From the NCBI GenBank assembly GCA_934565655.1, contig CAKTIE010000029.1:1-15192 (forward strand): 15,192 nucleotides of DNA, read 5' to 3'. This DNA is from an uncultured Oscillospiraceae bacterium (lineage in GTDB: Bacteria > Bacillota > Clostridia > Oscillospirales > Oscillospiraceae). Position numbers and translations under genes: made by a program. A model generated the notes under the pieces. That model saw nothing but the letters and a program-made list of their open reading frames with translations. It had not been told where the DNA came from and did no database searches. This document shows, piece after piece, positions 5,088 to 10,873 of the stretch; position 1 is the first letter of the stretch; each line of letters opens with the position of its first letter.

Positions 5088-5340
5088 TTATGCACAATTG
5101 GCCCAGTGGCGGCAGGGCGACGGCGACAACAGCCAGCGGCTGCGCCGCCTGCGCAGGCGGCTTCCCGACGCACTGGCGGAGCTGACGCCCCGGCAGCGGG
5201 AAATGCTGCGTTTGCAATATGAGCAGGAGCTGTCCGTCACCGACATCTCCCGGCAGCTGGGCGTCAACAAATCCACGGTGTCCCGGTGCCTGCGCCGGGC
5301 GCGGCAGCGGCTGTATGACCGGCTGCGTTTTACGCTGTAA
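5068..5340 (+). CDS. Sigma-70 region 4-like DNA-binding protein (no region 2)
   Basis: The 90-residue protein consists largely of a sigma region 4 helix-turn-helix: LTPRQREMLRLQYEQ, then LSVTDISRQLGVNKSTVSRC and LRRARQRLYDRL (about residues 39-88). Region 4 contacts the -35 box and the RNA polymerase beta flap. At this length there is no room for region 2, so it cannot be a complete sigma factor. AGGAG lies 10 bases before the ATG, inside the upstream gene. Candidate roles are one half of a split sigma (compare SigO/RsoA of Bacillus subtilis), a phage-type late regulator, or an ordinary small activator. A new promoter follows at once for the YitT-family gene. Confidence 0.83.
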   Translation: MKDILFDYAQLAQWRQGDGDNSQRLRRLRRRLPDALAELTPRQREMLRLQYEQELSVTDISRQLGVNKSTVSRCLRRARQRLYDRLRFTL

Positions 5341-5355
5341 AAGTGCGGAAATCGC

Positions 5356-5384
5356 TTGACAACCCCTAGGGCATATATTATAAT
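5356..5384 (+). promoter_or_regulatory. Perfect-consensus promoter of the YitT-family gene
   Basis: TTGACA (5356-5361), 17 bases, TATAAT (5379-5384). The spacer holds the palindrome CCCTAGGG, and GGGCA (5369-5373) with TGCCC (5385-5389) flank the -10 as an inverted repeat. Such symmetry may be an operator. Confidence 0.85.
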
Positions 5385-5441
5385 TGCCCCGCAAATGTGA
5401 CAAATTCCATTTTACATATCAGGAAGGAAGCGATGTGACGT

Positions 5442-6326
5442 ATGCTGCAAAAGGTGCAACAGAATAAATGGCTGCGTCTGGGAATGGGCGTGCTGGGCGG
5501 TATCCTGCTGGCCATATCTGTCAATTTGTTTGTGGTGCCGCAGGGCATGTACAGCGGTGGCCTGTACGGTCTGTGTCAGGTGATCCGCACGCTGGTGGTG
5601 GAGCACCTGGGGCTGGAGACCTCGGTGGATCTGGCGGGCGTTCTGTACCTGCTGGTGAACCTGCCGCTGATCGCGCTGGCGTGGCGCTCGCTGGGCCGGG
5701 GCTTTGTGATCCGCATGACGGTGGTGACGGTGGTCAACTCCGTCGCGCTGGCGCTGATCCCCTCTCCGGCCACGCCCATCATCGCCGACAAGCTGACCTC
5801 CTGCCTGGTGGCCGGTATCCTCAGCGGCTTTGCCAGCGGACTGATCCTGACCTGCGGCTGCTCCACCGGCGGACTGGATATTCTGGGCCTGTACCTCAGC
5901 AAGAAGGGCAAGGGCTTCACCGTGGGCAAGTTCTCCATCACCTTCAACGCGGCGCTGTACGCCCTGTGCGCGGTGCTGTTCAACCTGAGCGCCGCCATCT
6001 ACTCCGGCATCTATGTGGTGTTCCAGTCGCTGTTCCTGGATCGCCTCCATCAGCAGAACATCACCGTCCAGATGACCATTTTCACCAAGGAGGATCCCAA
6101 GCTGCTCAGTGAGACCATCATGGAGAAGCTGGATCGCAGCTTCACCGCGTGGGAGGGGCAGGGCGGCTACTCTCACGAGCAGGTGCATGTGCTGTGCGTG
6201 TGCCTGAACAAGTACGAGGTGATGTCGGTTCAGATGGCTCTGCATGAGATCGACCCCCACGCCTTCTATGTGGTGCAGGAGGGCGTCCGTGTGGGCGGCA
6301 ACTTCGGCCGCCATCTGTCGCCCTGA
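5442..6326 (+). CDS. YitT-family integral membrane protein (DUF161/DUF2179)
   Basis: The 294-residue protein has about six hydrophobic segments (roughly residues 12-32, 37-55, 63-82, 85-107, 118-137 and 167-190). A soluble C-terminal DUF2179-type domain follows from about 205. Family marks are NLFVVPQGMYSGGLYG near the N-terminus and the glycine-rich CGCSTGGLDILGLYLSKKG between the later membrane segments. The C-terminus ends VREGVRVGGNFG-like (VQEGVRVGGNFGR). The function of YitT proteins is not established. The start at 5442 follows AGGAAGGAAG at a longish distance, because an ATG-TGA start-stop lies closer to that site (5433-5438). It has a consensus promoter upstream and a strong terminator at 6366-6395, so it appears to be a single-gene unit. 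Confidence 0.93.
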   Translation: MLQKVQQNKWLRLGMGVLGGILLAISVNLFVVPQGMYSGGLYGLCQVIRTLVVEHLGLETSVDLAGVLYLLVNLPLIALAWRSLGRGFVIRMTVVTVVNSVALALIPSPATPIIADKLTSCLVAGILSGFASGLILTCGCSTGGLDILGLYLSKKGKGFTVGKFSITFNAALYALCAVLFNLSAAIYSGIYVVFQSLFLDRLHQQNITVQMTIFTKEDPKLLSETIMEKLDRSFTAWEGQGGYSHEQVHVLCVCLNKYEVMSVQMALHEIDPHAFYVVQEGVRVGGNFGRHLSP

Positions 6327-6365
6327 CCGGTATCCCGGCGGAAAGCCGCCATACGCTGCCAGCTC

Positions 6366-6395
6366 AAAGGCTCCCCTGTGTAAGGGGAGCCTTTT
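6366..6395 (+). terminator. Terminator of the YitT-family gene
   Basis: AAAGGCTCCCCT (6366-6377) pairs perfectly with AGGGGAGCCTTT (6383-6394) around GTGTA, a 12-bp stem ending in TTTT. The stem and the GTGTA loop closely resemble the outer hairpins of the palindromic repeats at 2173-2290 and 12085-12198. Confidence 0.85.
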
Positions 6396-6439
6396 CCATT
6401 CCCGTAAATTTGATCATGCCGCCGACGGCGGCATACCAT

Positions 6440-6471
6440 AACTCTTCACTTTTCACTCTTCACTCTTCTCT
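6440..6471. repeat. TTCACT-type pyrimidine repeat unit
   Basis: The unit starts AACTCTTCACTTTTC, identical to 4441-4455. Its second part matches the reverse complement of 4499-4522 at 23 of 24 bases. Confidence 0.55.
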
Positions 6472-6474
6472 GCA

Positions 6475-6506
6475 AAAAAGATGTCTGCCTTAGCAGACAT
6501 CTTTTT
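6475..6506. terminator. Bidirectional terminator, probably for ileS
   Basis: AAAAAGATGTCTGC (6475-6488) pairs perfectly with GCAGACATCTTTTT (6493-6506) around CTTA, a 14-bp stem with T-runs in both directions. It directly follows the degenerate ileS tail, as would be expected of the original ileS terminator. Confidence 0.85.
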
Positions 6507-6513
6507 GCTTTTG

Positions 6514-6559
6514 TTACGCCAAGTCGGGGAAATTCTTCACCACAGCGGCGCAGCGGGGC
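6514..6559 (-). pseudogene. Degenerate second copy of the ileS 3' end
   Basis: On the minus strand this reads PRCAAVVKNFPDLA plus a TAA stop. It matches the real IleS end PRCAAVVKGFPNLA, with 40 of 46 bases identical to 6719-6764. The similarity stops abruptly upstream of the PRC codons. It is too short to code for anything and looks like a remnant of duplication, replacement or element insertion at the ileS end. Confidence 0.65.
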
Positions 6560-6561
6560 GG

Positions 6562-6601
6562 GCGGTCACAGCGCCGACGGCGGCGGATCAAGCGTGACCG
6601 C
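6562..6601. other. Hairpin GCGGTCAC/GTGACCGC
   Basis: GCGGTCAC (6562-6569) pairs perfectly with GTGACCGC (6594-6601). The 24-base loop is GC-rich. There is no T-run on either side, so it is not a terminator. It lies in the ileS 3' untranslated region if ileS transcription reads through. Confidence 0.5.
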
Positions 6602-6611
6602 ACGCAAGGAA

Positions 6612-6658
6612 GTGTCCCGTTTCGCATGGCCCGAAGGGGTCTGCGAAACGGCAGACAC
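6612..6658. other. Long stem-loop of unknown function
   Basis: GTGTC plus CCGTTTCGCA (6612-6626) pairs with TGCGAAACGG (6642-6651) and, after a 2-base bulge, GACAC (6654-6658). This gives 15 base pairs, with a further CCC/GGG pairing in the apical loop. There is no T-run. It is probably part of a structured RNA or repeat sequence together with the neighbouring hairpin. Confidence 0.55.
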
Positions 6659-6718
6659 AACGAGTTACCCCCGCAAGCCTCGGCACGGCAAACGCGCAGG
6701 GTACTCAATATGCAGCGC

Positions 6719-9487
6719 TTACGCCAGGTTGGGGAAGCCCTTCACCACGGCGGCGCAGCGGGGGCACAGCTCGGGATGCTCCGCGTCACTGCCCACGGTG
6801 GGCAGCACCTTCCAGCAGCGCAGGCACTTGGCGCCGCTGGCGGGGCGGACGGCCACGGTCAGGGCGTCGCCCAGCTCCACGCGCACCTGAGACACGATCA
6901 GCAGGTCGGCCAGCATGGCGCTGTCCATCTCGGCCAGGAAGGCATCCTCGGCGGGAACGGTCAGGTCGACCTCCGCCTCAAGGCTCTTGCCGATGGTCTT
7001 GGCGGCGCGGGCCTGCTCCAGCTCGCCGTTGACGGCGTTGCGCAGGGCGGCGATGCGGCTCCACTTGGCCATCTCGTCCTCGCTGAGGGCGTACGCGGTA
7101 TAGGGCTGCACCATCTCGTTGAACAGCACGTTCCGGGCATCGTCGCTGCTGCGGTGAGGCATGGCCAGCCAGATCTCATCGCAGGTGAAGGCCAGGATGG
7201 GGGCGAACAGGCGGGTCATGGCGTCCAGGATCAGGAACAGGGCGGTCTGTGCGCTGCGGCGCTCCAGACCCTCGGCGGCGTCGCAGTACAGACGATCCTT
7301 CAGGATATCGAAATAGAAGGAGCTGAGGTCGACGACGCAGAAGTCGTTGACCATATGGGACACCACATGGAACTCATAGTTGTCATAGGCGGCGAACACC
7401 TTGGTGATCAGGTCGTTCAGGCGGGTGACAGCCCACTTGTCCAGGGGCAGCATGTCGGCGGGCTGCACCAGCGCATCGGCGTTGAAGCCCACCAGATTGT
7501 CCAGGCAGAACTTGGCGGTGTTGCGGAACTTCAGATAGTTCTGGCTCAGCTGCTTGAAGATCTCGTCGGAGCAGCGGACATCCACATGATAGTCGGCGCT
7601 GCCGGCCCACAGACGCAGCAGATCCGCACCGTACTTGTCGAAGATCTCGGCGGGATCCATGCCGTTGCCCAGAGACTTGTGCATGGCCTTGCCCTCGCCG
7701 TCCACGGTCCAGCCGTGGGTGACGCACTCCTTGAAGGGTGCGCCGCGGCCCAGCGCGCCCACGGCCACCAGCAGAGAGGACTGGAACCAGCCGCGATACT
7801 GGTCAAGACCCTCGATATACATGGTGGCGGGCCAGAAGCCCTGATCCCGCTCCATGGCGGCGAAATGGGTAGAGCCGGAGTCGAACCAGCCGTCCAGGGT
7901 GTCGGTCTCCTTCTCGAAGCCGGTGGACTTGCCGCAGTGGGGGCAGGTGAAGCCCTTGGGCAGGATATCCTCGGCCTCCATGTCGAACCAGGCGTTGGAG
8001 CCCTTCTTCTCAAACAGGTCAGCCACGGCCTCGATGCTCTCCTCGGTGCAGACGGGCTTGCCGCAGTCCTTGCAGTAGAACACGGGGATGGGCAGGCCCC
8101 AGCGGCGCTGACGGCTGATGCACCAGTCGGTACGCTCCAGGATCATGGAGCGCATGCGATCCTTGCCCCAGCCGGGCACCCAGCGGACATCCTCGCAGGC
8201 GGCGATGGCGTCGTCCTTGAAGGAGTCTACAGAGCAGAACCACTGGGGTGTGGCGCGGAAGATGATGGGGTTCTTGCAGCGCCAGCAGTGGGGATAGCTG
8301 TGGACGATCTCCTCGCTGGCAAACAGGGAGCCGTTGTCCTTCATATCCTGAAGGATGACGGGGTTGGATTCGTCGGTGGTCATACCCTCGTACTTGCCGG
8401 CGTAGGCGGTGTGCTTGCCCTGATCGTCCACGGGCACCACCATGTCCATGCCGTAGCTCTTGCAGGTCAGATAGTCGTCGGCACCGAAGCCGGGCGCGGT
8501 ATGAACGCAGCCGGTACCGGAATCCATGGTGACGTAATCGGCCAGCACCAGACGGGAGGTCTTGGGCAGGAAGGGATGCTGGGCCAGCATATTCTCGAAG
8601 AAGGAGCCGGGATGGCTCTCCAGGATCTCATAGCTGTCAAAGCCGCCGATCTTCATGACCTTATCGGTCAGGGCCTCGGCCATGATATACATCTCGCCGT
8701 TGGGCGCCTTGACCACCACATAGCTCTCGTCGGGATGCAGGGCGATGGCCAGGTTGCCGGGCAGCGTCCAGATCGTGGTGGTCCAGATCACGAAGAACAG
8801 CTTGCTGTGATCCAGATTACCCATCTTGCCCAGATCGTCGTTCATGGGGAACTTGACATAGACGGTGGTGCAGGGATCGTCCTTATACTCGATCTCCGCC
8901 TCGGCCAGGGCCGTCTCGTCGTGGGGGCACCAGTACACGGGCTTCAGACCCTTGTAGATATGGCCGTTCTGATACATCTTGCCGAACACGCGGACCTCCT
9001 GCGCCTCGAAGCCGGGGTCCATGGTCTTGTAGGGGTGCTCCCAGTCGCCCACAACGCCCATGCGCTTGAAGCCCTCGCGCTGCACGTCGATGTAGTGGTC
9101 GGCGAACTCATGGCAGGCGGTGCGGAAGTCCGCCACGCTCATGGCCTTGTGGTTCAGCTTGTTCTGCTTGATGATGGCGGACTCGATGGGCATGCCGTGG
9201 TTGTCCCAGCCGGGGATATAGGGGGTGTAGTAGCCCCGCATGGCGTACATACGGGTGATGAAGTCCTTCAGGGACTTGTTCAGGGCGTGGCCCATGTGCA
9301 GCGCGCCGTTGGAGAACGGAGGGCCGTCGTGGAGGGAGAACAGGGGCTTGCCCTCGTTCTTCTTCAGCAGCTCGTTATAGAGGTCGATCTCCTCCCAGTG
9401 CTTCAGCATGTCCGGCTCGCGCTTGGGCAGGCCGGCCCGCATGGGAAAGCCGCTCTTGGGCATGTTCAACGTCTTTTTGTATTCCAT
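6719..9487 (-). CDS. ileS: Isoleucyl-tRNA synthetase
   Basis: This class I aminoacyl-tRNA synthetase charges tRNA-Ile in the cytoplasm. Its 922 residues are a normal length. DGPPFSNGALHMGHALNKSLKDF carries the HMGH signature (64-67), followed by the large editing insertion with FVIWTTTIWTLPGN. WCISRQRRWG and the second signature, written here KAMHKSLGN (about 597-605) instead of the common KMSKS, follow. The anticodon-binding helical domain comes next, then a C-terminal zinc ribbon with C888-x2-C891 and C908-x2-C911. The frame is open upstream, but AAGGAG ends 7 bases before the ATG at 9487, and the upstream part is the T-box leader. Expression is controlled by that leader. A degenerate copy of its 3' end lies 205 bases downstream. 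Confidence 0.98.
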   Translation of the reverse strand: MEYKKTLNMPKSGFPMRAGLPKREPDMLKHWEEIDLYNELLKKNEGKPLFSLHDGPPFSNGALHMGHALNKSLKDFITRMYAMRGYYTPYIPGWDNHGMPIESAIIKQNKLNHKAMSVADFRTACHEFADHYIDVQREGFKRMGVVGDWEHPYKTMDPGFEAQEVRVFGKMYQNGHIYKGLKPVYWCPHDETALAEAEIEYKDDPCTTVYVKFPMNDDLGKMGNLDHSKLFFVIWTTTIWTLPGNLAIALHPDESYVVVKAPNGEMYIMAEALTDKVMKIGGFDSYEILESHPGSFFENMLAQHPFLPKTSRLVLADYVTMDSGTGCVHTAPGFGADDYLTCKSYGMDMVVPVDDQGKHTAYAGKYEGMTTDESNPVILQDMKDNGSLFASEEIVHSYPHCWRCKNPIIFRATPQWFCSVDSFKDDAIAACEDVRWVPGWGKDRMRSMILERTDWCISRQRRWGLPIPVFYCKDCGKPVCTEESIEAVADLFEKKGSNAWFDMEAEDILPKGFTCPHCGKSTGFEKETDTLDGWFDSGSTHFAAMERDQGFWPATMYIEGLDQYRGWFQSSLLVAVGALGRGAPFKECVTHGWTVDGEGKAMHKSLGNGMDPAEIFDKYGADLLRLWAGSADYHVDVRCSDEIFKQLSQNYLKFRNTAKFCLDNLVGFNADALVQPADMLPLDKWAVTRLNDLITKVFAAYDNYEFHVVSHMVNDFCVVDLSSFYFDILKDRLYCDAAEGLERRSAQTALFLILDAMTRLFAPILAFTCDEIWLAMPHRSSDDARNVLFNEMVQPYTAYALSEDEMAKWSRIAALRNAVNGELEQARAAKTIGKSLEAEVDLTVPAEDAFLAEMDSAMLADLLIVSQVRVELGDALTVAVRPASGAKCLRCWKVLPTVGSDAEHPELCPRCAAVVKGFPNLA

Positions 9488-9524
9488 GTTGCTTCTCCTT
9501 TTTATCTGAAAATTTTTCGTGTGC

Positions 9525-9818
9525 AAAAATAAAAAGCGCCTTTGTCTCGTCAAGAGACAAAGGCGCTTGAAAAAACGTCCTCTGCGGTACCACTCTCGTT
9601 GCCGCGCAAGGCGGCCACTCAGCCCCACCATCCGTGGGCGCGGGGTGATAACGGCCCGCTTCCGTCCGTGCCTACTTTTTGGTTTCAGCCGGATGCTCCG
9701 GGGTGATATCCGCGCCAGACCTGCGTCCGCCTTGCACCGAAACGGCGGCTCTCTTTGCGTCAGGCTGTGGCGCTGCGTGTCCCCTTCATCGCGTTTGTAC
9801 CATGTTTACCATGAGATA
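9525..9818 (-). promoter_or_regulatory. T-box riboswitch controlling ileS (Ile specifier ATC)
   Basis: The leader senses uncharged tRNA-Ile and lets transcription continue into ileS. On the minus strand the T-box core AACGAGAGTGGTACCGCAG runs from 9600 to 9582. It is followed by a 15-bp terminator stem (AAGCGCCTTTGTCTC at 9534-9548 with its complement at 9554-9568) and TTTTTATTTT. The probable specifier is ATC at 9707-9705 within GGATATCACC, near the 3' side of stem I. An AAAGAGAG segment further 5' fits the distal stem I bulge. The specifier agrees with the downstream gene, which supports the assignment; the exact helix borders are estimates. Confidence 0.93.
9531..9568 (-). terminator. T-box attenuator terminator of ileS
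   Basis: A perfect 15-bp stem (9534-9548/9554-9568) with loop GTCAA runs into a T-run on the minus strand. It lies 45 bases ahead of the ileS start codon and forms when tRNA-Ile is charged. Confidence 0.9.
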
Positions 9819-9824
9819 TCTGTT

Positions 9825-9853
9825 AATATAACCACTTTTTCTCCGTTTGTCAA
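9825..9853 (-). promoter_or_regulatory. Promoter of the T-box-ileS unit
   Basis: On the minus strand: -35 TTGACA (9853-9848), a 17-base spacer, -10 TATATT (9830-9825). The start point would fall near 9818, just at the T-box leader. Confidence 0.82.
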
Positions 9854-9892
9854 TGGCATTTTCACCAAAAACAAGGAGAAATCTGGCATTTT

Positions 9893-10372
9893 TCAGATGA
9901 TACCGAACATAGTCAGGATGCCGATCAGGCCCATGGCGGTGTAGACGATGCCCATTACCGTCAGCAGCACGGTGACAAGGGTGTAGAAGGTGCTGTCCTT
10001 CTTGGTGTGCTTGAAGCGGCGGGTATAGAACAGCACCAGGCAGGTGATGCCCAGCAGCAGTGAGGAGATGTAGTTCATCAGCTGGTTCTCTTTATACACC
10101 GTGAAGCGCAGGATCAGCGTGACGGCAATGGCGGCGAACAGGACGATCAGCGTGATGTTCAGCCACATGGGCAGCTTGACACGCTCCTGCTGACGGCCCT
10201 TTTCCGCCAGCTTCTGGGCCATGTAGGCGCCGGCGCCGGGGGTATAGCCGCCGTAGTTGCTGTTTTTCTTCTTGGAATGGTTATTCTTGTTGGGGTTGCC
10301 CTTCGCCTTGCGGATCTCCTCCTCGCGGTTGGCGTACTGGTTGATCTGGGAATAAGCCTTATTCTTTGCCAT
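9893..10372 (-). CDS. Membrane protein of unknown function with basic N-terminal tail
   Basis: I do not recognise this 159-residue protein. The first ~65 residues are polar and basic (many Lys, Asn and Gln, with the stretch NPNKNNHSKKKNSNYGGYTPGAG split across about 26-48) and look disordered or cytoplasmic. Three hydrophobic segments follow, at about 70-90, 98-117 and 127-155, and the protein ends only a few residues after the last. AAAGGAGA ends 8 bases before the ATG at 10372, and the pncC stop codon overlaps that ribosome site. It is therefore the last gene of a thiI-pncC operon. No clear terminator follows, so some read-through toward the ileS leader is possible. Confidence 0.8.
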   Translation of the reverse strand: MAKNKAYSQINQYANREEEIRKAKGNPNKNNHSKKKNSNYGGYTPGAGAYMAQKLAEKGRQQERVKLPMWLNITLIVLFAAIAVTLILRFTVYKENQLMNYISSLLLGITCLVLFYTRRFKHTKKDSTFYTLVTVLLTVMGIVYTAMGLIGILTMFGII

Positions 10373-10387
10373 GGTGTCAGTCTCCTT

Positions 10388-10861
10388 TTAATTTATATAG
10401 GCCAGCAGCATCCGGAGCATCCCGTCCGCGGCGGCGGCGCGGATGGCGCCGCGGACGCCGGAGAGGTGCAGAAGCCGCACAGTGGTTTCGCTTTTCGCGG
10501 ACAGGGCCACATACACCGTACCTACGTCGTGGCCCCGGTCGTCCTTATCGGGGCCTGCCACGCCGGTGACGGACAGGGCGATATCCGCGCAGGTCAGGCG
10601 GCGGACACCCTCCGCCATGGCACGGGCCACAGGCTCGGACACCGCGCCGTATTCCTCCAGCATATCGTGAGGGACGCCCAGCGCCCGCTCCTTCACGCCG
10701 TTGGTATAGCTGACCACGCCGCCCAGAAACACCGCCGACGCGCCGGGCACGTCCGTCAGCCGCTTGGCGGTCAGGCCGCCGGTGCAGCTCTCCGCCGCGG
10801 CAAGGGTTAGGCCACGCGCCTTCAGCGCCGCGATGACCTGCTGCTCCAATGTCTCGTTCAT
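10388..10861 (-). CDS. pncC: Nicotinamide-nucleotide amidase (CinA C-terminal domain protein)
   Basis: PncC converts nicotinamide mononucleotide to nicotinate mononucleotide plus ammonia, recycling pyridine nucleotides left by reactions such as DNA ligase. The 157-residue protein is a stand-alone CinA C-terminal domain. AESCTGGLTAKRLTDVPGAS (23-42) holds the active-site Ser25. GGVVSYTNGVKERALGV (47-63), GAVSEPVARAMAEGVR (72-87) and SVTGVAGP (97-104) complete the family pattern, followed by VGTVYVAL. The CinA N-terminal molybdopterin-binding-like domain is absent. It starts 12 bases after the thiI stop, and its own stop overlaps the next gene's ribosome site. Confidence 0.94.
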   Translation of the reverse strand: MNETLEQQVIAALKARGLTLAAAESCTGGLTAKRLTDVPGASAVFLGGVVSYTNGVKERALGVPHDMLEEYGAVSEPVARAMAEGVRRLTCADIALSVTGVAGPDKDDRGHDVGTVYVALSAKSETTVRLLHLSGVRGAIRAAAADGMLRMLLAYIN

Positions 10862-10873
10862 GGCGCGCGCCTC

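Larger units (their letters stand above)
6396..6718. other. Gene-free region rich in hairpins
   Basis: This stretch lies between the converging YitT-family gene and ileS. It holds an ATGCCGCC/GGCGGCAT hairpin (6416-6434) and a pyrimidine-rich repeat unit (6440-6471). Next come a bidirectional terminator (6475-6506), a degenerate ileS 3'-end copy (6514-6559) and two long hairpins (6562-6601 and 6612-6658). The 12-mer GCCGACGGCGGC occurs at both 6421 and 6573. The open frame at 6514-6708 has no ribosome site or recognisable product and is not called. Confidence 0.6.

Noticed and set aside
5412..6314. 300-residue minus frame opposite the YitT-family gene
   Set aside because: Antisense shadow rich in His and Gln; the plus frame has a promoter, family motifs and a terminator.
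6514..6708. 64-residue minus frame ending in the IleS-like tail
   Set aside because: No ribosome site, and an Arg/Cys-rich composition from hairpin DNA; only the last 46 bases have homology, so it is recorded as a remnant, not a gene.
6626..9532. 968-residue open frame on the plus strand
   Set aside because: It is the antisense shadow of ileS, for the same reason; it has no ribosome site and a repetitive Gly/Ala/His/Leu composition.
9854..9892. Direct repeat TGGCATTTT at 9854 and 9884
   Set aside because: Only nine bases, AT-rich and near a gene end; easily due to chance.
9519..9944. 141-residue plus frame
   Set aside because: It overlaps the T-box leader and terminator on the other strand, with no recognisable product.
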